Of a DNA stretch of 64,000 nucleotides, positions 1-12,065 are shown one piece after another (within the stretch, counting starts at the first letter, position 1; every line of letters begins with the position of its first letter). Source of the DNA: Polyodon spathula (lineage: Eukaryota; Chordata; Actinopteri; Acipenseriformes; Polyodontidae); the NCBI RefSeq assembly GCF_017654505.1, contig NC_054571.1, forward strand, positions 721,376 through 785,375, written 5' to 3'. The notes under the pieces are model-generated. The model saw only the letters and a program-made list of their open reading frames with translations, ran no database searches and was not told where the DNA came from. The position numbers were made by a program, and so were the translations under genes.

Positions 1-2278
1 TAGCAAACAGATGGGAATCAATCACAAAATACAGCACTTGCGTTATATAGCGCCGTTCTATGGCGGCATTCAAACAAACATTCCCAAGACATGCTTTACA
101 CGTTTTTAACTGTTACTTTCACATGAAGTCCTATGCCTAAATTCACTTACTTACAAAACAAGATAACTCTAACCAGGGTGTTACAGTCTACAGTTTTACC
201 CCAGGTAGCAGTAGAACACGTTCTTCTATCGTGTTGTCTTTGAAATATCTAATTTATATTTTCCGTTATCATTACGTTTAAGAAGGATTCATTTATTTGT
301 CTGAGAATAATCATTGTAGTCCTCTGAAAGACTTGCTTTAGAACAGGTGTGGTTATTAGTGACATCTCTCAGCCGTGCTTTATTTGTGTTGGGTTATTGA
401 GTGATAACGGAATGGCTGTCCTCCACAGAGAGCAATGGGAAGAGCTGTGTCTGCTTGCAAAGAGCCACGCAGACAGCGGTGGGCAGGGAGTGTGTTCCTG
501 TGCTTGTTGGAAAGAGAGTCTGCTGAGGAGGTGGGCTGGTTTGGTTTGCCTGCCAGTTAGCGGCTCAGCGTAACATCTCCTCTAGCGAAAAGGGCAGAAA
601 TACCGCAGCCACACTCCAAGTGACGAGACTAAGTCCTGATTCAGTGTGCAGTCAGATCCTCCCACACGATAGAGCAGGCATGCTATCCCTGCACCAAACC
701 CCAAGGCCCGATCAGAACAACACCGATCAAAGCCATTGTTTGCACACCAGCATCCTCATTGCCAGCTTGGAAACTAAATTCCCTCTTTTCGTTTCATAAA
801 CTCTTATCATATGTGTAGTAACCAATCTACCTGGACACTGGTGTGCAGAAATAGATCTGAGTTTTAACTGTACGTTTGCAGTTATCATTTGCTAAGAGTG
901 CATGTCTCATTACACAAAACAGCAGCTTCTAATCATAATGCACATTGTGATCCTGCCAGGACATTTTTAACAAGACTTTAATCTTCCAAAATACATCCAA
1001 AGAACAGAACCAGATCGCTAAGGCTACAATTTAATACAGCGTTACCAAAACAAAAGGTAATCTACAAAAGAAGTTGGAAAACAAACAAAATGAAAGGAAT
1101 ACTCTTGCGCTTTGCCCGGTGTTCGTTCTTGATTATCTGTGATGTCAGGGGATCCATTGAGGCTGTGATAATTAGCACAGCAATTAGAGACATCACAACA
1201 CTCACCACCCCCTCCTCTCTCTCTCTCACATGCACACACCGTCCAGATCGCTTTTTATTCAGCAGTAATAATAAACAAAGCACTATTAAACAGCTCAACA
1301 TGTAGCACATACTTTTGCTGCCACAATGCAGCCACAGGGAACAAAAAAGCAGGTACCCATTGGGTTCTGTAAAGGAACTTTCAGAACAGATTATATTTGT
1401 TTTGTAATGTTAAATAGTGTTACCTTCCTTATTTAATTTAACTTTCACAAAAAAAAAGGCAAACAGCATTTTGCTAAATCTGAGTGAACTTTCTGTTGCA
1501 ACTGTTCCCATAACGCATTATATGTAGGCAACCTATTTAATCTATATACAGAACACTCAATACTGTACTGCTGAATTCAATAAGAAACGGAGAGGCTTCA
1601 GTGACAAACGTTTAGTCCGGTATTTTTCAATGTCATGTATTTCCCAGCGTATCCCGTATGAAAGCTTCCCATGTAATAAGCACAGTGAAAGCTTGGTAAA
1701 GCATGTTGAAAAGTATTGCAAACCAGGCTATAGCAAATGCATAGTATAACTAGGGTAAACGTGCAGAGTCACCATGCAAAAACAGTGGTAAACTTCTATA
1801 AGGGATGCAACGTATTGTTGCCAACACAAAACGTGTAGCATTATGCAGCACAATAGTACGCAGTGATTATACTCCGAAAGTCACAAAGAGTTTTCACCAG
1901 TGCTTTGATATTGAATATAGAAAATCACAGAGGATGAAGCCACCTGACAAAACACACCCCACTGGCAACACCAGCGTGGCGCGGCACAAAGCGACAGGGC
2001 GGGTAATTGATTAAGAGCGGCGAGGGATAATCACGGATAAACGGATTCACGTCACCTGGGGCATCAATCTCACTGCGTGGAAACGAGGTTTGGAGGGAAA
2101 TATGATTACAAAGCAGACAGTGAAGAACGAGCGGCTATTAACAGCGTTTCAGAACTGTAAAGAGAGGCACGAGACGACTTGTTAGCAACACACAGCAAGA
2201 TTGATGGCTCTTATTAGCCTACACACTTGTTTTTACTGTTGTTTTAAAATTTAATTGGGGATTCCACAAGCACAGGAG

Positions 2279-2280
<2 letters not shown>
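1..2280. other. Non-coding stretch, no gene recognised
   Basis: I see no exon with convincing homology or paired splice sites. The short ORFs here (for example 349-573 and 1805-2014) have no recognisable domain. A diverged interspersed repeat lies at 1640-1805. The part at 1960-2220 has balanced composition and several homeodomain-type TAAT/ATTA cores, so it could be a conserved regulatory element of the nearby LMX1-like gene; that is a guess. Confidence 0.5.
1640..1805 (-). repeat. Interspersed repeat, 'TTTACCATGCTTT' family
   Basis: The segment carries repeated variants of 'ggtaaagcatg' and ends in 'gtaaacttctataaggg'. Related sequence occurs at 11920-12065 (same orientation) and, as the complement, at 14405-14490 and 31110-31330. 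Four copies of the same imperfect words in one window indicate a dispersed repeat family. The class is not determined. Confidence 0.5.

Positions 2281-2325
<45 letters not shown>
2281..2325. repeat. (AT)n microsatellite
   Basis: Uninterrupted AT dinucleotide run of about 45 bp. Confidence 0.95.
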
Positions 2326-2326
<1 letters not shown>

Positions 2327-3121
2327 AAGCTGCTGTAAATCAAGGCCAGAACATCAGGTCTAGAAGATGCTGTCTCTCTTTCTTAATTATAAAATCCGTT
2401 AACTTTTTGAATACAAATGAACCCCTGGCTGTAGGTCACACTCATTCTGTTCCTTAAGTTTTCTTTTTTGTTTTTTTTCCAGGAGAGGATCTCTAATGTG
2501 CTGCCCATGTTTATATTGTCAGTGAGTCAAAGAAGATGTCAGAATCTTACTTTGTTTAAAATCTCTAACATCTCAGACGTCTTCCCTGCAAGACTGCTGT
2601 ACAGGCGCCTAGTTAATGTTAATGCACCAGTGCAGGCATTTCCAAGATTTGAATTCTTCTTTGGAGAAAATATTCCAGGCAATAGCCATTTCTGTTTTGG
2701 CTAACTGAACAACCCTCCCTCCCGGGCTGCTAATAACCTGCTTTTATTAAAAAAAAAATCCAGCCCTGCTTTTGCATTAGTTAGTATATATATTAAACAT
2801 TTCATGTCTCTGCGGCTCAGAGACACCACGCTCCTCACTGACAGCGATTCTGCCACCTTCCCGCCGAGCCCGGCCGTTTAAATAAATGTTTCTTTAATGT
2901 CTCCCTGCTGTTTCTTTTCAATCTGAGCTGTCACGGAGGCCTAAGTTATGCACGCGGTAGGCCCCGAAGCCCCAGACTACAGTAATTCTCACACCGGGAG
3001 CCAGGACTTTTGCCCTGGGGCAGGCGGGGCCCTGCTTATTGCAGTGGGGCCTGCCCTGCTGTGATTCCACTCTGGTGGCTGAGCAAATCAAAAATGAAGG
3101 AAAAAAGAGAGAGGTAGACAC
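2326..3121. other. Non-coding, nothing recognised
   Basis: No supported gene. The 79-codon ORF at 2468-2704 begins at a TTTCCAG-like site but has no recognisable domain and no convincing donor. The GC-richer part around 2800-3060 has no match I can name. Confidence 0.4.
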
Positions 3122-3124
3122 AGA

Positions 3125-3215
<91 letters not shown>
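3122..3215. repeat. (GA)n microsatellite
   Basis: GA dinucleotide repeat, slightly imperfect at its left end and pure from about 3137. It creates a spurious RERERE-type ORF. Confidence 0.95.
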
Positions 3216-3217
<2 letters not shown>

Positions 3218-3286
3218 TTCACGTCCAAACCTTGCAATTCTTTTTCAGCTTTCCTGCAAATTCAATACAATCACTGACCTACTAGA

Positions 3287-3412
3287 GTTGAAGGTAAAAC
3301 TATTGAAAAAGTCAAGCAGACAAATGTTTCGCTCGCTGCTGTGTCAGTAATTTCTCTCAGGCCTCGCTGAAACATCTGTCTACTTAACTTTGTTAATAGT
3401 TTCACCTTCAAC
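3287..3412. mobile_element. Long inverted repeat (MITE-like hairpin)
   Basis: A left arm at 3287-3332 and a right arm at 3366-3412 are imperfect reverse complements over about 46 bp, separated by a 33-bp loop. Arm ends read GTTGAAGGT and ACCTTCAAC. The structure fits a foldback transposon remnant. A pre-miRNA-like hairpin is a less likely alternative. No clear target-site duplication is visible. Confidence 0.6.
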
Positions 3413-4979
3413 CTCAAACCCCAGGGGCCTGAAGAGAGCAGCCTATATCCTGAATCCACGGCTGATTTGTTTTAAGCAGTTTACAGTACCCGGGATTCTG
3501 GGAATTGTGTTTCGGGATAATCCCGGACGGGATAATATCGGACGGGTGGTCGCTGCAATCAGTCACTCAATCAATCAATCTTTATTTTTATATAGTGCCA
3601 GTCACAATAATCACCTCAAAGAGTTTTCTAGATTAAAAATTACCACAACAACAAAATACAGGGTAATGTCTTGACTCTGTATGAAACAGGCACTATTCGC
3701 AAGACTTCGAGATGAAACATTCAAAAGACGGCATTTTCACAAATACCAACATCTCTTAACGGAGAACAGCATTCTTGAAATTAGCTTCAGCACAGAAGCA
3801 GTTCAGATTCAGTGTCTAATGAGCTGCTTTGTATCGTCGCTCCAGAAAAAGAGAAGACTCTTCAATCACTGAACAATATAATTTACAGGACCGATTGTTT
3901 CCTGACTGCGGATAACCGCAGTTATCGGGGAACACCGGGTACGGGAGTACGAGAGAGGTTTGGGTGAGAGGTGCCAGCGATGGAGAGATCTGTCAGACAC
4001 ACACACACACAAAAAAATAAAAATAAAAATCGAGAACAGCGTTAAACGTCACAGCAACAGACGGGGCAAGAATCTGTCCGGGTGTGCTTCAATTTAACCA
4101 CCTTTGCAAAATTCTTTTTGGTAATGAATGCTTTATAAATGCTGAAAAAAACATCGATTGTATTTTAAAAAAAAGAAAGAAATACATTATGACAGAATTG
4201 TCCTTTGCAGGAAATAGATGTTTTATTAAATATTTTGGTATTTCTGTTGAAGGCATTGAAAGACTTCCCGTTGAAACGTTTAGCTTTGATCTTACACATC
4301 TTCTTTGTATTTCTAAAGGTAGCAGTTTTGAGAGTTATATACAATAATCACCGCGCTGTACATAAAAGATTGCAGAACTGTGCATGAATAAAGTTCTTAA
4401 ACATTGTGCATTGTGTGACTGTATCGAGCGTGTAACGGCACCTGCTTCTCCAGCCTCCTCCCTCCCTGTACTTCAGGGCCTGGCTGCTCTCCTCCCTGGC
4501 TGTGGGAGGGAGTTTTCTGGCTGTGTGTTTGCTTGTCCGCTCTGCTGGTTGTGCTGGAGCGACCTGGGCGTGTTTGAAGTTGATTGAGAGCTGAGGTGGG
4601 GGCTGTGCTCTTCTCTGTCAGGACCCAGTAGAGGTGCAGAGATACAGAGACGGTGAGAGACACACTCTCCCAGGCCGGGACTCTCTCCCACACAGTCTCA
4701 CAGATAGTGGGCTCTCACTGTTTTCTTGTTAGTTTAGTTTCAATATGATTTCATGTTAGAACTAGGCTGCCTCCTTTTCCACGTTTGTTTTTCAGGAGGG
4801 GGTTTCCAAATACCGTAATAAATCCCTCACCTTTTCTGTATTTGACTGGAGTTCTTCACTGGAACACTGTGGAACCTGATAATCACGCAACAGCTTTGGC
4901 CACTTTTAGTTTTTTGAGTCGTTTCTGATCAGCTGAGCCGATGACAAGCCCTGATTGAGCGGGGCAGAGATCCAGAGTT
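3413..4979. other. Non-coding; fragment of an interspersed repeat
   Basis: A segment near 3568-3660 starts with tandem 'aatc' and 'ctttatttttatatagtg', wording typical of abundant fish LINE/SINE-derived fragments; a related piece is at 8400-8470. The remainder has no recognisable exon or domain. Confidence 0.4.
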
Positions 4980-5233
4980 GGTATCACTTTACATTAAGTG
5001 TCTCTAATCACTGTGTATTTACATAGTAGTTACATAGTAAATACATGTGTGCTTAGACATCATTACAGTGTTGTTATGCATAGTTTACAATGTACTTAAT
5101 GTGGAAATATGTAGGTACACAATTGTATCAGAAAATGGTTGGGGTTAGAGTTAGGGTTAGGGTTATATCATGCACAAAAGTAGCTACTATGTAAATACAC
5201 AGTAATCAGAGACCCTGCGTGTAAAGTGTTACC
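4980..5233. mobile_element. Non-autonomous DNA transposon (MITE) with ~55-bp inverted repeats
   Basis: The left end (GGTATCACTTTACA, then GTCTCTAATCACTGTG) is the reverse complement of the right end (TGTAAAGTGTTACC, preceded by CACAGTAATCAGAGAC). The arms extend through a shared TATTTACATAGTAG. No transposase ORF is present. The interior holds GGGTTAG repeats at about 5145-5165. A target-site duplication is not clear, so the superfamily is left open. Confidence 0.75.
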
Positions 5234-5567
5234 CTGGAGTCAGCATTGGGAAAGCATCAGGTTTGAGCAACACTCTTTCCTTTTGCTGTGATTTTTCTCA
5301 GCTTGGAAAATCACATTTTCCTCTCGCATTTATCGTTTGATTTACAATAAAACTATCATTTATATCTAGGCATTAGTTTCAAATGTGTTTCCCAACAAAG
5401 CCCTGAAGAAGCTCTTCAAAGCCTAACGCTGCACGTGAACGTCATGAACAAGATGCACTTCCACGCGGGGGTTTGGGAAACGCACGTCAAGAGAGACTGG
5501 AAGCAGCGGCACGTTCATTGAGACAATGATTGTGAGCGCCAAGTACTTCTGTTCTCGGGAATCGTAC

Positions 5568-5650
5568 CTGTCAGTACATTTGAAACCCAGTTTCGCGCCT
5601 CTCGTTGCAAACATAAGAAAGTTAGCATGGTTTCTATTTGTGGGACACGT
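5568..5650 (+). repeat. Interspersed repeat copy (pairs with 13938-14022)
   Basis: This segment and 13938-14022 share a collinear run of about 80 bp with scattered substitutions, including 'GAGTACATTTGAAACCC' or its close variant, GTTGCAAA and AAGAAAG. The family is not identified. The stretch from 5401 to 5567 shows nothing I recognise. Confidence 0.6.
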
Positions 5651-5694
5651 ACGTCCCTTGTGCCTTTAAGGGGTTAAAGGAAGGGCTCTCTTAC

Positions 5695-5869
5695 TTCTCG
5701 TAGTCGTGTTTGCAGTAGAGCTGGCGATTGCGGCAGTAGCACGTCCCGGACAGTGCCTGCAGACACACGGCGCACTTCACGCAGGACTCGTGCCAGGAGC
5801 GCTCGTTGACCCGCAGCAGGAAGCGGTCCGCAATTGGAGCGTCGCAGCCGGCACAGAGCTCCCGCCCCT
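5695..5869 (-). CDS. LMX1-family LIM-homeodomain gene, LIM domain 1 exon
   Basis: The reverse strand encodes the first LIM domain of an LMX1A/LMX1B-type transcription factor, a nuclear regulator of neural and limb patterning. Visible are the zinc ligands CAGC, then [11 protein letters not shown], then CYC and finally CKHDY, with the LMX1-typical [14 protein letters not shown] stretch. The acceptor at 5870-5871 follows a pyrimidine-rich tract ending TTTCCCAG; the donor GTAAGAG begins at 5694. Family spacing of a LIM zinc finger is kept. LIM2 and homeodomain exons should lie to the left on this strand but were not found in 1-5690, so they probably fall outside the window. No start-codon exon was found to the right. 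It could be lmx1a, lmx1b or a fish lmx1a-like paralogue; the FLLRVN and DYEK residues do not decide between them. Confidence 0.85.
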
Positions 5870-7150
5870 CTGGGAAAGAGAGAGGAGAGAACACACAGCC
5901 GTCAGGGGAGGGCAACACCAACACCCTGTGCAAGAAGCTGTGTTCGAATCCTGAAAGCGATAAGAGAACCACGTGCTAATAGGAGACACAGCGATTGGAA
6001 GTTCCAAAGGAGGCCAAGAGGATATTCCCGGCAGACTTGGCAAGCAAGCCGCAACCGCTGTGTCTCCTCGTCACGTGCTTATGCTGATCCCATGGGATTC
6101 CAGATAGCGATGACAACAATTTGCTTTACAGACCAACCATAAAACCGTGCAGCGGTTAAACAGGTCCTCTAAACTGAAGACAGGTCATTGTTATTCAGAG
6201 ATACAGGCTCTTTAGCCAGGCTGCAGGGGTCTGCAGTTCAACCGTTTGCAGCTCTTACAAAAACGCTCTGAGCGATTTCCTTACCGAAAGCCAGGGCCGA
6301 GGGAGCCTGTTGTAAACACGATCGAGTCTCCTCCGTTTTCATTCCGTCCAGGAGTCCACGAGCACTCGACTAAACAGAGAAAAAAAAACAACAAATACTT
6401 ATATATATTAAAATTACTAGCATGCGTGAAACCTTGTTATCAATCTGCTCCCAGCAGCTGATGAGTTAATAACACCAGCACGCACTTGCCTCTCACCCAC
6501 AGAGCTGGCTCTTCAGTTCAATGGTAAGACTAACGTTTCAAGTGATCTGGGTCTACCGCGACCCTCCTAATTACCGTCTTATTAATGTATTAGAGAGACG
6601 CTTTTATGCGTACTGTTTTTGACATAAAAAAAAAAAAAAATTGTATTGCTAAATCAGTTAGATTTGTATGCTGGCTCATTAAGGGCAGTGGAAAAAACAT
6701 TAGAAATGTGTTATGTTGAGATCAATAGATAAATGATCTCAGGATATAGACATAGCACATTCTTCTTCTTATTATTATTATTTTTTGTTTTCCTCAATCT
6801 ACACTTGCATACCGCAACTCTACACAGAATCCAGTGTAATCGACTGAGCTGGTATAACTTTATAAAAAGGAATAAAGAACTGAGCTGGTCTGCTTGTGCT
6901 GCTGTTGTTTTGCGACTCCCCTGAACCTCTCTGAGACCCCTAGTCACCACAGCCCCTGAAACACAAGATTACCCACAAACAGTGTTCCACGCAATTGTGT
7001 GTTCATAACACATGTGCATTCTCTCTGCGGTCCTAATGAGTTCACTATCATTTCTTAATCAATTCTGGATGCATTTAACAAATGCAATTAACTCGGGCCT
7101 CTAAATTGGGTATAACATTTAAAACACTTGAAACTTTTTTATTACCCACA
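5870..7150. other. Probable LMX1-like intron, nothing recognised
   Basis: This follows the LIM exon on its 5' side, so it is presumably intronic. A short homopolymer A run lies near 6627-6640. No upstream coding exon with a plausible N-terminus and donor is visible. Confidence 0.4.
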
Positions 7151-7167
7151 AACAAAAATTATATACG

Positions 7168-7210
7168 CCCCCCCTCCCCGCCCCCCCCCCCCCCCCCAAA
7201 AAAAAAAAAC
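7168..7210. repeat. Poly-C / poly-A low-complexity tract
   Basis: A run of cytosines, interrupted once by a few other bases, passes directly into about a dozen adenines. Confidence 0.9.
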
Positions 7211-7293
7211 AAAATGAAAATAAATCAAAGACAACAAACAAACTAAAAATATTCCACAATCTTCGTCAGGTCAAGTGCAATTATTATAAAATA

Positions 7294-7336
<43 letters not shown>
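7294..7336. repeat. (AAT)n microsatellite
   Basis: About 14 AAT units in a row. Confidence 0.95.
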
Positions 7337-7337
<1 letters not shown>

Positions 7338-7429
7338 TCCAGTGGGTGGGTATTTCTGTACGGCATTGTAGGAAATAGCAAACAACATCAGAAGATAATG
7401 GACCACAACTGCACTGAGATCAAATCATG

Positions 7430-7832
7430 TGCCTGCTTTTAAAATCCCTGTATTGAGATCGAACTCGGGCCAGCGTGCCTTTGTATATCAAGCACCTCAT
7501 CTCTGTAACTCTTTGCTGGAACAGAAAAACAGCCTCTTCACAATACCTTTAAAATCGCTCATCAATACCTATTTCAAAGCTGACCAGGGTTGCGAATCCT
7601 GTAAACCCCGACTATGACCAGGATCGTGTGAATTAGAATGGTTTTCTTTTCTGTGCGTTTGTTTTGTATTACTGTTTGTACAATTGTTTTAGGTGTTTTG
7701 TCCTGTTTGGATGATTTGTCTGTTTATGTCATTGATTTTATAATGCTATTTCCTGCCACCTTCCCCTGCCGGGACCTTGTTGAAAACGAGATGTATATCT
7801 CAACGGCTCTATCCTGGTTAAATAAATCCATT
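7430..7832 (+). mobile_element. L2-like non-LTR retrotransposon 3' end
   Basis: The 5' half encodes a diverged C-terminus of the L2/Rex reverse-transcriptase type (QAPHLCNSL, then FTIPLKSLINTYFK, comparable to the family's AAPRLWNSLP...FKSLLKTHLF). It is followed by a 3' UTR ending 'ATCCTGGTTAAATAAAT', a form typical of L2/Maui tails. It is 5'-truncated and dead, as expected for most genomic copies. Confidence 0.65.
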
Positions 7833-8138
7833 AGATTGTTTTTTTTATTATTATGTGATCTGTCTAGTCCTTTTAGAAACAAGGGGCACAGTGGAAGAGG
7901 ACGGCTGCAGAGGACTGGGGTATCTGAATGAAGTCAATCACTCGAGTGCACAGTGACCCAAACAGCATTGAGCAGGGGGTGCGGCCACTTTATTAGGAAC
8001 AGGGAGTTACACTGGGTGAGTTTTCAAGTGCTTTCCTAATTGGGTAACACCCTGTACAGTACTGGTGATGCCAGATCATTAAGTACTATAAACAGCAATT
8101 GGATCACCTACATTTAAACCCATGATATATTAAAATAT

Positions 8139-8169
8139 TAAAGTAATAATAATAATAATAATAATAATT
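8139..8169. repeat. (AAT)n microsatellite, short
   Basis: About ten AAT units. Confidence 0.85.
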
Positions 8170-8399
8170 ATCGCTGCCTGTCAAAGCACAAGACACCATG
8201 TTTAATTACAGCTCCTGTGACTGCGTTGTCGAGCTATGCCGAGAGAGACACTGTACAGCTCATTCACTGGCATGAATAATTTAAAAAGTGCTAGTGGAGC
8301 CGGTGGGGGGGCTGCGCTGCATGATTATTAATCAAACACACCTACAGCTCCGCACAGGAACCAGCAGGGAGAGAATGTCAGGACTCAAACTCAACTGCA

Positions 8400-8470
8400 A
8401 TGTATTGGATTTATATAGAGCCCTTCACACCACACTATCTCAGAGCGCTTTACATGCCAGCGCTAAAACA
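8400..8470 (+). repeat. Interspersed repeat fragment
   Basis: The words 'atttatatagagcccttca' and 'agcgctttacatgcc' match a very common fish repeat consensus (tatatagcgcctttca...aagcgctttac). The family is not assigned. It resembles the fragment near 3568. Confidence 0.45.
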
Positions 8471-8814
8471 GAAAGAAGTCAGCAATATCAAGAAGTAGAA
8501 AATATTCTAAAGTAACAATAAACACTGCTGCTACTGCTGGTTGCTAAATTGTTAAGATTATCACCGCACAATGACAATCTAACCGCACAGTTCCCTCATT
8601 ATAATCGCACGCTCCTCACTGTAGCTGCTCCACAAACTTTCAGCTGTCCTATAACACTGTTCCATATAGCTGGAGGGCTCTCCTGTTTGTTTAGTCAAGT
8701 GGATCTTATTAATGTCCACTGTCTGTCTGAGGCTCACTTTTTAAGGTGCATTACCATGTTTTTGTTTGTTTTTCAGAAAAGGAACATACACCCAATAAAG
8801 TTACCAAACCACAT

Positions 8815-8815
<1 letters not shown>

Positions 8816-8878
<63 letters not shown>
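8816..8878. repeat. (ATT)n microsatellite
   Basis: About 20 uninterrupted ATT units. It produces poly-leucine and poly-isoleucine spurious ORFs on the two strands. Confidence 0.95.
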
Positions 8879-8880
<2 letters not shown>

Positions 8881-9038
8881 CGCAATGCTGTTTCTTTTCT
8901 TCTCTTATGCATGTGCTGCTGACAATCTGCAGTAAACAAACCATTTCGTACCAACGTTCATGAGACAGGAAAAGGAAAACAACCCTAATATAGTTACCAA
9001 ACCAGAACGAAAACACTTTCTAGGGATTGTAAGCAATC

Positions 9039-9061
9039 TTTTTTTTTTTTTTTTTTTTTTT
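9039..9061. repeat. Poly-T tract
   Basis: Homopolymer of about 23 T, possibly the tail of a minus-strand retroposon. Confidence 0.85.
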
Positions 9062-11919
9062 TAAACCGTTTTTAGAATATGGAATTATTATTTTTAGATA
9101 AATTGATCTAATAACCTATATTGGTATTGCGTTAATTAAAGATTTCTTGAATAACATACAAGTTCATTCTAGAGAATGTTCTTGTTTTTAGTCTATTAAA
9201 ATATTTAGTTTAGATAGCAATTAAAGTGTTTTTTACACTCCCTCCTTACTGAATTATCATTGGCGCTAGGATTAAGCTCTCTGTCGTGAGCGAGGCCTAA
9301 GGTAATAATCCACACAAAGGAGTCCCGTTGCTAGGGAGGTTTGTGAAGATTACTGTTGGTTTTTTCTTGTGTTAGTCAGTGTGCTGGGGAGCAGGTCACT
9401 TCCTTTAGACCTGCACACACAGCCTCGGGACTTTAATGATCTTTGCCACAGCGGAGGGACAATTAGATTAAGCCTACGACCTTCTTTCATTAAACCGCTA
9501 GAAATATCGCCTCACCCAGGCCGTGATGTCAGCAGCCCCTGCTTCCTCCATCAATAAAAGGTTAGGGAATTCCCAGGGTATATATTACGCGCTTCGTTAG
9601 GAATTAGAAATATTATTTTACTGGATTAGATGCTCCCGAACTGGTGTCCAGCTAAGAATTGGGACGTGGGACAAATATTTACTGGCCTGGGGCATATGCA
9701 CCGGGGTAGGGTGGCATTGTCCCAGTTTTCAGACTTCATATTTTTTGTCCAGGTCAGAAACAGTAAAATTGTTCTGGTTTTGCTATTTTGTAGTCACGTT
9801 TCTGTTTTTAGTACAGAACTGTAGCAGCGCGCTCAGCAGGTTAACAGCAGAGTCGAGTGCTAGGTTGTGCAAGCGCCGATCCTTAGGGATTATTTGTTTA
9901 GTATAACATATAATAAATAGACAGAATGTTTCGCTTTTATATTATGATTGTGTTATCATACACTGTTATGTTATCTGCTTCAGAGTTGCTACAGTGTGTT
10001 GGAAAGAAAGGTCATGTTTTTTCACTCTGCAAACAAGGGATACAGCAAACAGATTCACTAAGGACCGGATAGTTGGGTTTTAAACTTCACAGTAGGTATT
10101 TGTTGTGGTTGACCAGTTTCACCAGAACCAGTACGACAAGCTGGAAACCAGCAAACCAGCAGCTACACCAGTGAGAGTGTCGACAGTCTAATGTTACCAG
10201 TGGTCTCTATGATGCATGAAACACATATTCCGGCATCCAGTTTAATTTATATAATGCTTCTCGTCTCTAAAATAATGTATTGACTTTTTTATTGCCTTTT
10301 TAAATGGCCTAATCAATACGCTTGTTGAATCAAACTGATTGGCTGGTGTTGGAAAAGCAATAGAAAGAATATTGATTATTGTGAGGTCGTGATTCTTTTA
10401 ACTTCAGGTTGATGTTTATCTGGGTATGCAATTATACATCGGTTTCTGTATTTTTACCCTTAAAAGAAATCTGTTGAAGAGCGTAATAAAGGTTTTGAAG
10501 ACAGCCTTTAGGATGGTGATTTGCACAAGTAACGATCATAAACACAATATTTACAGTGGAAGTTGTTTCACTTTTCATGGACCTATACCATTGGGTATAT
10601 TTGTAGAACTGAACTTGTCTTTTGCCACATTCTTGTCTAAACAACGTGCTGTAGTCTGAAGCTGTTTAACCCCTTCAGTCCTGGCATGGCGCCTTGTCTT
10701 CGCGCTGCAGGTGAACCACGCTGAAACCTCGCGGGACGCCGCGATCTGAGGTTGTGTAGAAATATATGCAAAAACAAAATGTGGTCCTGCTCTCGTGTGT
10801 ACTCAGCCAAGGAGTCTATTCTTCAGTGTGACAAAAATCATTCAGGAATGAAAGGGCTTAAAAAAAGGATGCAAAGTAGGAAGAATTATCTTAAACTGAG
10901 CAAAACTGAACAAGTGACGCTGCATAGGCTTCCAAACACGTGGAAAATAATAGACTATAAATAATAACCCTGTGGCAGTTCTATTAAAGGTGACTGGGGC
11001 AGGTTCCCTTTGCACGCTACACCCCAATCTGCACTCGGACATTAGACTGTAGCCAAAGGTAACCTGCATTTAATTTTGGATCATTGCTATTTATTTCTAA
11101 GTCAGTTAACCTTCAATAATATATTCACAGGCTTGATGTTCTGCCTGTTTGCTGCAGTCAGAGACTTAAGCCCTGCTTCTGTCTAGTTCTTCTCATTGGT
11201 CGCTCATTGGGTAGCTTCCACCCTCAGTGTGGAGAGATGCAGGTCCCAATCCAAACGGACTTCATCTGGACCTGCTGCTGATGGAAATGCACAAGTCTGA
11301 TTTCAAAGGCAGTCCCAATGGCAAACGGAAACGTAACCCGAGTTCAATTTTAAAAATGCATTTGAAACACTGAGTGTGACGTTGCGCACGTCCCACGCTG
11401 TAAAAACCATCTGATCATATCTTTGTTCATTTTAAAACCAAGCCTCACGTTTAATTACCGCCCGCTGTTTATTGCTTTATTGCCGTGCTTTCAATATACA
11501 GTGGAGACGACAGCTCTGTTTACCAGGACTGTGTATTCAGGACTCTTGTCTTTAATCCGTGTTGTAAACACAGAGATCAATCATGCACGCAGCTGCTCAC
11601 GATATAAAAACTATGCATGCGGGCTGGGATTACAGAGGCACAATAAAACTTACAATGATAAAGCCTATGAAATTTCCCGTCCCGTCTTGAGTCAACACTG
11701 CAGCCGTCCTGGGGCCACACTGCACAAGCCCCGGTAATGCTGGGCTGATACGCTGACCTGGGACCCCTGGAGGCCCAGGCTGCACACCAGTTTAAGCCAG
11801 CAGTGTAAGGAGTTTGGTTGGTCGGGTCTCATTACTGCAAGTCTTCTCTAACTTTTGTTATTGAATTATGCCACGTTGTGTTTGTTTGTATTCACCCTGA
11901 TTCAAGTTTACGTCACTAC
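9062..11919. other. Non-coding; possible conserved elements
   Basis: No exon is supported. The part at 9240-9560 has balanced composition with a GTTGCTAGGGA X-box-like word and several ATTA/TAAT cores. The part at 11430-11720 is similarly non-repetitive. Both would be reasonable candidates for conserved non-coding elements around a LIM-homeobox gene, but I cannot test conservation. The short ORFs at 10426-11069 look random. Confidence 0.3.
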
Positions 11920-12065
11920 AAGTATAGCAAAGTGTAATAAAGGACAGTTAAAGCAGGGTAAAGCATATTAAGAAACAAACCATGCTGAACTAACCCTTAT
12001 AAAAGTAAAACATAATAAAACATCTTTACAGCATGGTAAAGCATGAGTAAGCATTGTAAGCACTG
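11920..12065 (-). repeat. Interspersed repeat, 'TTTACCATGCTTT' family
   Basis: Contains 'gggtaaagcat' and 'catggtaaagcatg' like the copy at 1640-1805. The flank from 12066 to 12834 has nothing I recognise. Confidence 0.5.

Noticed and set aside
5706..6142. Plus-strand ORFs over the LIM exon
   Set aside because: Antisense shadows of the LMX1-like LIM1 exon, which has the zinc ligands and splice sites on the other strand.
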